A stretch of 14,360 nt of DNA from Chloroflexota bacterium (lineage in GTDB: Bacteria > Chloroflexota > UBA11872), in contig JAPPFO010000036.1 in assembly GCA_028875175.1 (NCBI GenBank), positions 1 through 14,360 on the forward strand, in the 5' to 3' direction. The notes beneath the pieces are model-generated. The model was not told the DNA's origin and ran no database searches. It saw nothing but the letters and a program-made list of their open reading frames with translations. Below, one piece after another: positions 6,919 through 13,966 of this stretch (position 1 is the first letter of the stretch; every line of letters starts with the position of its first letter). Both the position numbers and the translations under genes were made by a program.

Positions 6919-8280
6919 TTAGCGACTCACCAGCAGGGCGGCGGCGAGTCCGAGCAGAGCCAGGAATCCGACGACATCGGTGACGGTGGTCACGACGACG
7001 CCCGATCCCAGGGCGGGGTTCTGACCGAGCCGTCGAAGGATGAGGGGGATGAGCGCGCCGGCGGCGCCCGCGACGAGCATGGCGATGAGCATGGCCAGGG
7101 CGATGACCAGGCCAAACAGGGCCGAACGCGCGTAGACGGCAGCGGCCAGGCCGACCAGCAGCCCGATGATCGCGCCGTGCACGAGGGCGGCTTTCAGTTC
7201 GCGTCGCAAGGCCCGGCGCACGACCATCGAGCTGGCCTCGGTGGTGGCCAGCATCTCGATCAACACGGTGACGGTTTGGACGCCGGCGTTGCCGGCCTGA
7301 CCGGCGATCACCGGCAGGAAAACGGCCAGAGCCACGATGGCGGCAATCGTGTCTTCGAAGACGGCAACTACCGTGGCCGCCAGAAAGGCCGTGGCGAGGT
7401 TGATAAGCAGCCAGGGCAGGCGGCCCCTGGCGGTTGCGAATACCGACTCGGCCGCATGGAATTCGCCGGCGCCGAATATGCCCAGCAACTCTTCGCTGGA
7501 TTCTTCGTCCGACAAGCGCACCAGGCGGTCGGCTCGAATCAGGCCGAGCAGCACGTTGGCTTCGTTCGTGACCGGGAGTCCCAGGTAGCGGTGACGCCGG
7601 AAAAGCCTGGCGCACTCACGCCCGGGTGTGGTCGTGCGCACCGACACGGGGTCTGGCGTCATCAAGCGGTGCAGCGGGACTTCGGGCTCTGCCGCCAGGA
7701 GGGCGCGAAGACCGACCACGCCGACCAGCCGCTCGCTGTCGTCAACCACGTACAGGTAGGTGACGGCGTCAGTTGCACGGGCGGCGACTCGAACAGCCTC
7801 TAGTGCGACTCCGGCTGTCAGCCGGCGCTCAAGGCGGAACGGGTTGGGTGTCATGAGTCGGCCGGCCGTACCTTCGTCATAGGACTCAAAGATGGCCGGG
7901 ACCCCACCCGGCTCGTCCATGCCCTGCGCCAGCTCCTGGGCCTGGCCGGCGTCCATTCCCTCCAGGACTTCGACCGCGGTATCTACGGTCAGTTCGCCAA
8001 GAATGTCGGCGGCGACTTCGAGCTCGACCCCGGCCAGCGCCGTGGCCGCCTCCTCCGGTTCGATTCGCTCGATGAGCGCAGCCGATTGCGCCGGCGGCGA
8101 ACTAGCGAGCAGATCCTGGCGTTCTTCGGACGAGAGCTCGGCCAGCAGGAACGAGACGTCGATGTCGCCGTCGGCCACCAGCAGGCGGACCGCCGCCGCT
8201 CGATCACCCGAGGCCAAGAGACGCGTGATGTCGTGGACGAGAGCGTCGTCCGCGCGCACCTGGTCCGATCCACTGTTCAC
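6919..8280 (-). CDS. mgtE: MgtE-family magnesium transporter
   Basis: Inner-membrane Mg2+ channel/transporter. From the GTG at 8280 the protein is 453 aa. An N-terminal MgtE superhelical domain (about 20-135) is rich in short acidic helices. Two CBS domains follow, starting at RLMTPNP (about 142) and RLMTPDP (about 206). Five hydrophobic segments lie between about 288 and 451. The pore motif PVIAGQAGNAGVQ (about 323-335) and TTVTDVVGFL with Asp435 are present. The usual DPA before the last helix reads NPA here. The ORF extends to a TTG at 8331, but GTG 8280 has an AAGGA site 9 bp upstream (8290-8294) and gives the usual length. No M-box Mg riboswitch could be recognised in 8281-8563. The gene converges with higA. 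Confidence 0.93.
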   Translation of the reverse strand: MNSGSDQVRADDALVHDITRLLASGDRAAAVRLLVADGDIDVSFLLAELSSEERQDLLASSPPAQSAALIERIEPEEAATALAGVELEVAADILGELTVDTAVEVLEGMDAGQAQELAQGMDEPGGVPAIFESYDEGTAGRLMTPNPFRLERRLTAGVALEAVRVAARATDAVTYLYVVDDSERLVGVVGLRALLAAEPEVPLHRLMTPDPVSVRTTTPGRECARLFRRHRYLGLPVTNEANVLLGLIRADRLVRLSDEESSEELLGIFGAGEFHAAESVFATARGRLPWLLINLATAFLAATVVAVFEDTIAAIVALAVFLPVIAGQAGNAGVQTVTVLIEMLATTEASSMVVRRALRRELKAALVHGAIIGLLVGLAAAVYARSALFGLVIALAMLIAMLVAGAAGALIPLILRRLGQNPALGSGVVVTTVTDVVGFLALLGLAAALLVSR

Positions 8281-8563
8281 AGTCAGCGGTCCTTGGTCGA
8301 CGGAGGGGCCGGTCAGATGGAGCCGGCGCAAACGGCCGGCAACTACAGGTTAACGACGCACGCCTGGCATCGAACGGTTATCCGGCGATTGAGTCCGTTG
8401 CCTAATTGAGACCCGCCCAACCTGGGACGGCAGCTGGCGCCTGCCCGAGATGGGGCGCGTGGGCCGGCCCGAAATCCGATCTCAGTCTCGGCAGGCTCCG
8501 GGTCCGAGCCAAAGCGAGGCAAGCGTTGGCCAGGCGTTCAGTCGGCGGCGCCCTGCGGCGCTA
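8281..8563. other. mgtE leader / SDR-mgtE gap
   Basis: About 280 bp without a convincing gene. It contains a GCCGGC...GCCGGC stem (8322-8327 / 8335-8340) and a GGCTC...GAGCC stem (8494-8498 / 8506-8510). Neither has a T-run, and neither fits a known Mg riboswitch core by eye. The mgtE ribosome site (AAGGA, 8290-8294, minus) is at its left end. Confidence 0.4.
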
Positions 8564-9310
8564 TCAGACCATGAGTTCGCCGCCGGTGATGTCGAGGGCG
8601 GCGCCGGTGATGTAGGCGGCGCGGTCGGAGGCGAGGAAGCAGACGAGTTCGGCGACCTCGGACGGCGCGCCCATGCGGTTGAGCGGGATGGACGGGATGT
8701 ACTCCTGGATGCGCTCCTCGGACCAGGCCACGCGCAGCATGTCGGTGTCGATCATGCCGGGACAGACGGCGTTGACGGTGATGTGATAGGCGGCCAGTTC
8801 CTTGGCGGCCGCGCGGGTAAGGCCAAGCACGGCGGCCTTTGAGGTGGTGTAGGAGGCTCCGCCCACGGTGCTGACGTTCTTGCCGGCGGTGGACGAGAAG
8901 TTGACGATGCGGCCGTAGCTGTTGGCCTGCATGGCCGGGATGACGGCCTGGGTGCAGAAGAATACGCCGTTGACGTTGACGTCCAGGACCCGGCGCCACT
9001 CGGACTCCTCGATCGACTCGAAGGCCGTGGGCGAGACGATGCCGGCGTTGTTGATGAGGATGTCCAGGCGGCCGAAGCGCTCGGTGATGTCGGCGACCAT
9101 GGCGTCGACGGACGACTTGTCCGCCACGTTGGCGGGGAAGGCGGCGGCGTCACCACCGAGTTCGGACGCGACGACTTCAATCTGATCGGCGTTGACGTCG
9201 TTGACGGCAACCCGGGCGCCGCCGGCCAGCAGGCGCTCGGCGGTGGCGCGGCCCATGCCGCGTCCGGCTCCCGTTACCAATGCGACGCGGCCCTGGAACT
9301 CAGCGGTCAT
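8564..9310 (-). CDS. Short-chain dehydrogenase/reductase (FabG-like)
   Basis: A 248-aa classical SDR oxidoreductase. It shows the cofactor loop TGAGRGMG (13-20), NNAG (87-90), the catalytic Ser139/140, and Tyr154 and Lys158 (ASYTTSKAA). VCPGMIDTD and the C-terminal ITGAALDITGGELMV are also typical. An Asp at position 38 after the second strand (AVNDVN) favours NAD(H) over NADP(H). The substrate cannot be told; 3-oxoacyl-ACP reductase, sugar and secondary alcohol dehydrogenases share this pattern. The ATG at 9310 is preceded by GAGGAG at 9 bp. The 63-bp gap to the upstream hydrolase (same strand) would allow cotranscription. Confidence 0.92.
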   Translation of the reverse strand: MTAEFQGRVALVTGAGRGMGRATAERLLAGGARVAVNDVNADQIEVVASELGGDAAAFPANVADKSSVDAMVADITERFGRLDILINNAGIVSPTAFESIEESEWRRVLDVNVNGVFFCTQAVIPAMQANSYGRIVNFSSTAGKNVSTVGGASYTTSKAAVLGLTRAAAKELAAYHITVNAVCPGMIDTDMLRVAWSEERIQEYIPSIPLNRMGAPSEVAELVCFLASDRAAYITGAALDITGGELMV

Positions 9311-9373
9311 CTGGGCAATCTCCTCGGGTGATTCGTTGAGTGCTCCTGAAACGTCATCCTGCCAGCAATTTGT

Positions 9374-10231
9374 TCAGGCCACCGCGACATCGAACCAAAG
9401 CCCCCAGTGGTCGGAGGCATAGAGGTCGCCGTCACGGTGGGTGGTTCCGAAGCACCCGTTGGCGACGATCTTGAGCGGCGCTCTGGGACTTGAGTGGATC
9501 AACAGGTGGTCGATTCGAATTGGGGGCGCCTGCGGGTGGATCGGTTTGCCGATCCCGTCGTCTAGTGCCTGCCGGTTAAACATGGCGTTGCAGGTCGGGA
9601 AGGTCGCCGGCGCCTTGTCCAGCGGCGGAACCGACTCGAGGCCTACGGTCTGCATGAGGCGATAGAGCAGGGAGTTCTGAGGCATGAGGTTCAGGTCGCC
9701 TACGAGGATCAGCAGGTCGGCGTCTTCGGTGAGCGACTGAAGGACCTCGGTGAGCCTGTTGACCGAGGCTTCCAGCGCTTGCGTCAATCCGGATACTGGC
9801 AGGTGGGTGCTTGCCACGATCAAGCCGAATCCCTGGACGTTCCAGCGGGCGGTCAAGAGCCAGGGCTCGTGGTAGCCAAGGTCGGCGACGGAGTCGCGGT
9901 TGGCGAGTTGGGACCGCGAAGTCTCGGCCGGGATTTCGCGGGCCAGTAGCGCTGGACCCATACGGGTGCCAGGGAGCGACGTGGGGGCGTCGATCCAGTC
10001 CACCAGGGGAAGGCCGGAATCGGCGGCTGCCTGCTCCGGTGTCGACCGGCCGTTCTCCCACGGTCGGCGGGCGGCGCGCGCTTCGTGAAGGAATACGGTG
10101 TCTGGCTTGAGGTCGGCCAGTTCAGCCGCGACCAGCGGCCGACGGCGCGGCCATTCCCAGGAGAATCCCCAGATGTTCCAGCAGGCGATGCGGAGTCTGC
10201 CGGAAGCGCCGGGAGCGGAACGCGGCGTCAC
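9374..10231 (-). CDS. Endonuclease/exonuclease/phosphatase (EEP) family protein
   Basis: A 285-aa metal-dependent phosphoesterase fold. Catalytic signatures occur in order: CWNIWG with Asn19, FLHEAR with Glu50, STHLP with His143, VGDLN with Asp179 and Asn181, IDHLL with Asp241, and ASDHWGL with Asp274/His275. All active-site residues are therefore intact. The substrate may be DNA, RNA caps, phospholipid or inositol phosphate; sequence alone does not decide. There is no signal peptide. The start is GTG at 10231, with only a weak GGA upstream. The upstream nucleotidyltransferase-like gene ends 29 bp before it on the same strand, so the two are likely cotranscribed. Confidence 0.87.
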   Translation of the reverse strand: MTPRSAPGASGRLRIACWNIWGFSWEWPRRRPLVAAELADLKPDTVFLHEARAARRPWENGRSTPEQAAADSGLPLVDWIDAPTSLPGTRMGPALLAREIPAETSRSQLANRDSVADLGYHEPWLLTARWNVQGFGLIVASTHLPVSGLTQALEASVNRLTEVLQSLTEDADLLILVGDLNLMPQNSLLYRLMQTVGLESVPPLDKAPATFPTCNAMFNRQALDDGIGKPIHPQAPPIRIDHLLIHSSPRAPLKIVANGCFGTTHRDGDLYASDHWGLWFDVAVA

Positions 10232-10260
10232 GGCGGTCCGGCGCGGATCCGGTGCTGGGG

Positions 10261-10941
10261 TCAGGCCTTGATCGCGGACAGCCGGCCTTCGAAGAGAAAC
10301 CGGTCGAAGAGGTCGTCCAGGTTCATGCTCGAGACGTCCTGGAGCACGTCGGCGGCCGCGCGGGTGCGCAAGCGGCCCTGGGTCAGCGGCAGGGCCTCCG
10401 ATATCCCGTCCGCCGCAAGCGCCTGCTGCAGTCCGACGAGGGCGGCCAGTTCCAAGGCGCCAAGCGGCAGGAAGGTCAGGCCGGTGTGGTGGTAGCCGCC
10501 CTCGCCGTTGACCGCGCGAACCGCGAACTGGGTGACACGACGCCGTTCCTCGTACTCGAGTTCGATCACGTCGACGACGCGGCCTTCGCCGGCGCCTTCG
10601 CCGACGACGAGCACGCAGTTGTTGGAGCCTTGCGACGGCTGGAAGTCGGCGGTCGGCTGCAGCGGGTGCTCGGCTACGAGGATCTCGACTTCTTCAGTGC
10701 GAGGAACGGCTTGTAACAGGCCATGCACCTCACCGTGACCGGCGTTCCGGTCCTGGACCTGCACGTCCGGCGCCTGATGCACCGCGTCCGGATCGGACGT
10801 AATGACCGTGATGGCGTCCGCTCCGATTTCGCGCAGCTGCTCGATGGTGGCGTCCAGCGGCGCGTCGCCGCCGTCCGCAGCGGCCGCCCCGTCCGCCGTG
10901 TGTCCGTTACCGACGAAGATTACGCTCCTCAAGTCAGCCAT
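10261..10941 (-). CDS. Divergent nucleotidyltransferase-like protein, function unknown
   Basis: This 226-aa protein is not clearly recognised. Its strand order resembles NTP-transferase (GT-A-like) folds. An opening strand SVIFVGNGH (6-14) stands where LAAGxGxR would be. LDATIEQLREIGADAITVITSD (29-50) follows, like the helix-strand after the signature. QDRNAGHGEVHGLLQAV (63-79) resembles the 'N..Y-S-L' segment, and YHHTGLTFLPLGALEL (150-165) and DVSSMNLDDLFDRF (202-215) match the usual ending. The glycine/arginine-rich NTP-binding loop is replaced by GNGHTADGAAAADG (11-24), so activity is doubtful. The ATG at 10941 has a poor ribosome site. It sits upstream of the EEP hydrolase gene and 104 bp after phyH. 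Confidence 0.55.
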   Translation of the reverse strand: MADLRSVIFVGNGHTADGAAAADGGDAPLDATIEQLREIGADAITVITSDPDAVHQAPDVQVQDRNAGHGEVHGLLQAVPRTEEVEILVAEHPLQPTADFQPSQGSNNCVLVVGEGAGEGRVVDVIELEYEERRRVTQFAVRAVNGEGGYHHTGLTFLPLGALELAALVGLQQALAADGISEALPLTQGRLRTRAAADVLQDVSSMNLDDLFDRFLFEGRLSAIKA

Positions 10942-11045
10942 AGCACCGCCGAGATTTGCTGCTCAACCGGCATACAGTACGGCATATCGGCGACGGCGCC
11001 AGAAAAACGACGCGCCCAGCCTTCACACAGACGGCTCGCCGTTGG

Positions 11046-11861
11046 TCAGCCGATGTTGGATCCGGCCGGTAGCAGATGGGCCAGGCGCGGCCGGAGGTTG
11101 TCCGGAGCCTCGTCATAGACCTCGCGCGGCAGGTCCTCGACAAACGAGTCGATCCCATCGCCCACGATCACCTGGCGTTCCACGTGGCCGCGGCGGGTCG
11201 GGTTGAGGTTCAGCCACCAGGGGGCGAAGCGGACGACCACGGTGACGCGATCCTGATCGGTCGTATTGGGTGAAACCGCGTGCCAGAGGCGGCTGTCCAG
11301 GATGGCCACCGAGCCGGCCGTGCCCAGCAGGCGAGCCTCGTCGTCGCGCGGGGCCATCCAGTCGCCGAGCGGGCTGCCGGGACGTGGGTGATCCTGCTGG
11401 CGGTGGCTGCCGGGCACCACGTAGGTCGCGCCGTTCTCGGGCGTGAAGTCGGTCAGCATCCAGAACGTGGTGAGGTGCATGGGCACGTCCGGGTAGGGCG
11501 CGGGGATATGGGCCAGGTTGCGCTGGTTGTAGGGGAAGTCGGCGTGCCAGATGTCGCGGTCCGTTCCGGGGCCGGTGACGTAGCCGGTCACGTACGAGAT
11601 GCGCCAGTGGGGTCCGAGCACGCCCTGGGTGACGGTGTCCACATTCTCGTCCCCGAGGTGGGGCAACAGGGCCTGGTCGAAGCGCAGCAGGTTAGAGACG
11701 CCGTAGCGCGGGGCGGGGGATCGCGAGTTTTCGATGATGGACGCCGACACCTTCTTGCGAACATCGCTGAGGGCCGGTTCCGAAATGATGTCCGGGATCA
11801 CGCACCAGCCGCGGGTCCGCAGGTCGTCCACATGTGATTCAAGGCCATTCGATGCGTTCAT
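11046..11861 (-). CDS. Phytanoyl-CoA dioxygenase (PhyH) family protein
   Basis: A 271-aa Fe(II)/2-oxoglutarate dioxygenase. The iron-binding triad is visible as His106 and Asp108 in IWHADFP and His194 in RLWHAVSPN. Arg205 in DQDRVTVVVRF is the likely 2-oxoglutarate anchor. ENGATYVVPGSHR (142-154) is the standard double-stranded beta-helix stretch. Bacterial PhyH proteins hydroxylate many small molecules, so the substrate is open; true phytanoyl-CoA is only one option. The ATG at 11861 has GGAGA 6-7 bp upstream. A strong stem-loop lies in its promoter region (11903-11928). Such genes are often expanded in Chloroflexota and sponge symbionts. Confidence 0.9.
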   Translation of the reverse strand: MNASNGLESHVDDLRTRGWCVIPDIISEPALSDVRKKVSASIIENSRSPAPRYGVSNLLRFDQALLPHLGDENVDTVTQGVLGPHWRISYVTGYVTGPGTDRDIWHADFPYNQRNLAHIPAPYPDVPMHLTTFWMLTDFTPENGATYVVPGSHRQQDHPRPGSPLGDWMAPRDDEARLLGTAGSVAILDSRLWHAVSPNTTDQDRVTVVVRFAPWWLNLNPTRRGHVERQVIVGDGIDSFVEDLPREVYDEAPDNLRPRLAHLLPAGSNIG

Positions 11862-11896
11862 CGTCGTCTCCGCCGGCGGACGAGTCGGCCCGGCCG

Positions 11897-11928
11897 TTCA
11901 TACGTTCGCCTGCTCCGGGCAGGCAACG
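11897..11928 (-). promoter_or_regulatory. Candidate phyH promoter with embedded palindrome
   Basis: On the minus strand, TTGCCT (11921-11926) and TATGAA (11897-11902) are separated by 18 bp. The spacer is almost filled by the stem GCCTGC (11908-11913) / GCAGGC (11919-11924). The stem extends with AACG/CGTT arms around one unpaired base. The palindrome could be a repressor site or, for the peptide gene upstream, a terminator-like stem without a T-run. Confidence 0.35.
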
Positions 11929-11993
11929 ACTGCAACTTACGGAATGCTAGCAACGCCAACGGGCGGCGCGCGGTAGCGCTGACCAAGGCGGCG

Positions 11994-12179
11994 TCAACAG
12001 CCGTCGTTGCCGCAGTGGGCCTTGGGGTCCTTGTAGGGGAAGGGGTCGTCGCGAGTGCCCGCGGTGGAACCGTCGTCGCCGCAGGCTGGGCCAAGACCGA
12101 CGGCCATGACCGCGAGCGCGCCGAGCAGGGCTCCGTTGAACCTTCGGCGGCTAAGCGTCCGCCGGAATCGCCTGTGCAT
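11994..12179 (-). CDS. Small Tat-exported Cys-motif peptide, paralogue 1
   Basis: A 61-aa peptide of no family I recognise. Residues 1-30 form a twin-arginine signal: LSRRRF (9-14) followed by a hydrophobic core GALLGALAVMAVGLG and then PAC. The Cys at position 33 sits where a lipoprotein would be cut, but Gly occupies the -3 place usually held by Leu, so lipidation is uncertain. The mature part is about 29 aa: GDDGSTAG, then RDDPFPYKDP (43-52), then a terminal CGNDGC. The ribosome site GAGGAGAAGG (12184-12193) is strong. A near-consensus promoter lies 31 bp upstream. The second and third copies follow on the same strand. Confidence 0.75.
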   Translation of the reverse strand: MHRRFRRTLSRRRFNGALLGALAVMAVGLGPACGDDGSTAGTRDDPFPYKDPKAHCGNDGC

Positions 12180-12183
12180 TTCG

Positions 12184-12193
12184 CCTTCTCCTC
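12184..12193 (-). promoter_or_regulatory. Ribosome binding site of peptide 1
   Basis: GAGGAGAAGG on the minus strand just before the ATG at 12179. Equivalent AGGAG and GGGAG sites precede peptides 2 and 3 at similar distance. This supports the three starts. Confidence 0.6.
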
Positions 12194-12210
12194 ATTCTTC
12201 AACCTGAACC

Positions 12211-12239
12211 ATTACAGCGAGAGCGGACGGCCTTGGCAA
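12211..12239 (-). promoter_or_regulatory. Sigma70-type promoter of peptide 1
   Basis: TTGCCA (12234-12239, minus) and TGTAAT (12211-12216) with a 17-bp spacer; each box differs from consensus at one base. The -10 ends 31 bp before the ATG. The whole block is closely similar to the one ahead of peptide 2. Confidence 0.7.
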
Positions 12240-12345
12240 ACGGCGTGCCGGGACGCCGCCGAAGCAGCTTGACTCGTCGTCGCCCAAATCGGCAGCAGAC
12301 GTTTCGGCCCCAGGCCTGGATGTCTCTCAGGCGACGGGAATCGCG

Positions 12346-12537
12346 TCAGCAGCTGGTTCCCAGGTTGCCGCAGCGGGATCTTGGGTCCTTGACGGGGAAG
12401 GGGTCGTCGCGGGTTCCTGCGGTCGAACTGTCGTCCCCGCAGGCTGCGCCAAGCCCGGCGGCGGTGATCGCCAGCGCGCCGAGAAGCACTCCAGCAACGC
12501 GTCGACGGGTGAGCGGCCGCCGGGACCGTGTGTCCAT
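12346..12537 (-). CDS. Small Tat-exported Cys-motif peptide, paralogue 2
   Basis: A 63-aa paralogue of the previous gene. It has the signal LTRRRV (9-14), the core GVLLGALAITAAGLGA, a Cys at 33, then GDDSSTAG and RDDPFPVKDP (43-52). The terminus CGNLGTSC spaces the last two cysteines CX6C instead of CX4C. Sequence identity to paralogue 1 is high in the signal and across GDD-STAGTRDDPFP. The ribosome site AGGAG lies 8 bp ahead of the ATG at 12537. About 110 bp separates it from peptide 3's stop, and the intergenic sequence upstream is shared with paralogue 1. This points to duplication of gene plus promoter. Confidence 0.75.
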   Translation of the reverse strand: MDTRSRRPLTRRRVAGVLLGALAITAAGLGAACGDDSSTAGTRDDPFPVKDPRSRCGNLGTSC

Positions 12538-12569
12538 TGCGCCGACTCCTGATTCTTCGGGCCGTAACC

Positions 12570-12598
12570 ATTACAACGCGTACGGATGGCCGTGGCAA
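12570..12598 (-). promoter_or_regulatory. Sigma70-type promoter of peptide 2
   Basis: TTGCCA (12593-12598, minus) and TGTAAT (12570-12575) with a 17-bp spacer; the -10 ends 32 bp before the ATG at 12537. The boxes are identical to those of peptide 1, and most bases between them match. Confidence 0.7.
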
Positions 12599-12601
12599 AC
12601 A

Positions 12602-12623
12602 GGTCGGCGCTACGCGGCCGACC
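12602..12623 (-). terminator. Stem-loop after peptide 3
   Basis: GGTCGGC (12602-12608) pairs perfectly with GCCGACC (12617-12623) over an 8-nt loop. It lies 24 bp after the peptide 3 stop and just ahead of the peptide 2 promoter. On the minus strand it is followed by only three consecutive T, so it is a weak intrinsic terminator at best. It would insulate peptide 2 from peptide 3 readthrough. A CCCCGCGGGG palindrome (12632-12641) lies beside it. Confidence 0.4.
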
Positions 12624-12647
12624 GTCAGCAGCCCCGCGGGGTCAGGA

Positions 12648-12836
12648 TTAGCAGCGCACGTTGCCGCAGCGGGCCTTCGGGTCCGCATACGGGAACGGGT
12701 CGTCGCGGCTACCCGCGCCGCTATCGGAATCGCCGCCGCAGGCCGGACCAAGGCCGACAGTTACAACCGCGAGCCCAGCAATCAGCGCTCCAGTTAACCG
12801 TCGCCGGGTGAAATGCCGCCGGGACTCTCTCTTCAT
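12648..12836 (-). CDS. Small Tat-exported Cys-motif peptide, paralogue 3
   Basis: A 62-aa paralogue starting at the ATG at 12836. An open frame continues to 12896, but the extra 20 residues do not match the paralogues and would cover the promoter. It has FTRRRL (9-14), the core GALIAGLAVVTVGLGP, a Cys at 33, GGDSDSGAG, RDDPFPYADP (44-53) and the terminus CGNVRC (CX4C). This is the most divergent copy, yet the arginine signal, the RDDPFP-x-x-DP block, the CGN and the final Cys are kept. GGGAG lies about 8 bp before the ATG. The conservation suggests selection on the mature peptide; its role is unknown. Confidence 0.75.
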   Translation of the reverse strand: MKRESRRHFTRRRLTGALIAGLAVVTVGLGPACGGDSDSGAGSRDDPFPYADPKARCGNVRC

Positions 12837-12867
12837 CGCGCCGTCTCCCGATAGTTCGGGCCTCGAC

Positions 12868-12896
12868 ATTAGAACGGTTGTGCCGGGAATAGGCAA
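12868..12896 (-). promoter_or_regulatory. Sigma70-type promoter of peptide 3
   Basis: TTGCCT (12891-12896, minus) and TCTAAT (12868-12873), again with 17 bp between them. The -10 ends 31 bp before the ATG at 12836. The spacer is diverged from the other two copies, but the boxes and the geometry are kept. Confidence 0.65.
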
Positions 12897-12962
12897 GGAG
12901 GCTGGTTTAAAGGATCAAGGCCAGGCGGTTTTCAGGACCCGCGATTGGCGCTTAGTCGCGGC

Positions 12963-13943
12963 TTACCACTGGAACACGGTGCCCATGAGCTGCGACGAGT
13001 CATCGCGCAGCGTCTCGTAGATGCGGGGCGCTTCGTCCGCCGGGACCACGTCCTGGATGAGCGGCGCAATCTTGACAAGATCACGGCCGACCAGACGGCA
13101 CAGGTTTCGCAGGTCATCCCGGTCGAAGTGGCTGTTCTGCTTGATGGTGATCTCCTGGGCCTGGCCGGTCCTGAAGGTGTAGTTCACCTCCCAGCGGCCC
13201 GCGACCAGGATCACGCGGCCCTGCAAGCGCACGCACGTGATCAGCTGGTCCTCCATGCCGGGCACGCCCGCGAAGTCGATGACGGCGTCGAAGGCGCCCT
13301 CGCCGATATGCCGATCCCAGCCGTCGCCGGAGAGGTCCACGACCGACTCGGCGGCGCCAATGGTGCGTGCCAGTTCCAGCCGACGCCCGGCCACGTCGCC
13401 GATGGTGACGCGGGCGCCCATCACCGCTGCAATCTGCGCCGCCATCTGCCCGATGCACCCGGCCCCGCCGACGATCAGCAAGCGCTCGCCCATGCGCAAC
13501 TCGGCATTGCGGCAACTGCGCATCGCCACCCCGCCCATGCCGAACAACGCGGCGTGCATCGGGTCGACGTCCGGGGGCAGCTTGAGGATCAGGTCGTCCT
13601 CGGCGATGGTGACGAACTCCACGTGACCGGCGGGGCTGCGCCTCGTCCCGCTATGGGCGCCGATGAACACCAAGTCGCCGAGGCCCAGGTCCTCGACCTT
13701 GGGCCCAACGTCGATCACCTCGCCGACGCTCTGGTAACCCTCGTTCGAGGGCAACTCGTGGTCGGGGCGGGAGTAGTTGCCGCCGAGCATGTTGTTGCGC
13801 TCGGTGCCATTGGTGATGCCGCTGTAGATGTTGCGGACCTTGATCTCGTTGGCCCGGAGCGGCTCGGTGTACTCGGGCCAGTCGTGGACCAGCCGCTTGC
13901 CTCGGCGTCCGTCGGCCTCCAGCACGGTCACGAGCGCGCGCAT
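12963..13943 (-). CDS. Zinc-free medium-chain dehydrogenase/reductase
   Basis: A 326-aa MDR-superfamily oxidoreductase. The N-terminal GroES-like fold contains YSGITNGTERNNMLGG (40-55) and the core motif NEGYQSVGEVIDVG (67-80). The nucleotide fold has VGGAGCIGQMAAQ (158-170), with Asp183 at the end of the next strand favouring NAD(H). The catalytic-zinc Cys is replaced in GITNGTE, and the four-Cys structural zinc lobe is missing. The protein should therefore work without zinc, like BchC- and quinone-oxidoreductase-type relatives. The substrate is unknown, probably a sugar or cyclitol given the ThuA neighbour. The ATG at 13943 has a perfect AAGGAGG 7 bp upstream. The ThuA-like gene ends 23 bp before it, so an operon is likely. 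Confidence 0.87.
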   Translation of the reverse strand: MRALVTVLEADGRRGKRLVHDWPEYTEPLRANEIKVRNIYSGITNGTERNNMLGGNYSRPDHELPSNEGYQSVGEVIDVGPKVEDLGLGDLVFIGAHSGTRRSPAGHVEFVTIAEDDLILKLPPDVDPMHAALFGMGGVAMRSCRNAELRMGERLLIVGGAGCIGQMAAQIAAVMGARVTIGDVAGRRLELARTIGAAESVVDLSGDGWDRHIGEGAFDAVIDFAGVPGMEDQLITCVRLQGRVILVAGRWEVNYTFRTGQAQEITIKQNSHFDRDDLRNLCRLVGRDLVKIAPLIQDVVPADEAPRIYETLRDDSSQLMGTVFQW

Positions 13944-13966
13944 GGCAATTCCTCCTTGGCTCCTGG

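Noticed and set aside
6724..7803. 359-aa plus-strand frame over higA and mgtE
   Set aside because: Gly/Asp/Gln-rich antisense product of mgtE; the HigA and MgtE frames are both clear.
8281..8563. Mg-sensing (M-box) riboswitch ahead of mgtE
   Set aside because: Stem-loops are present but the conserved M-box core sequences could not be found on the minus strand.
11994..12836. RiPP precursor peptides (lanthipeptide or lasso type)
   Set aside because: The leaders are ordinary Tat signals with a cut-site Cys, and no modifying enzyme gene is next to the array; the PhyH enzyme alone is not enough.
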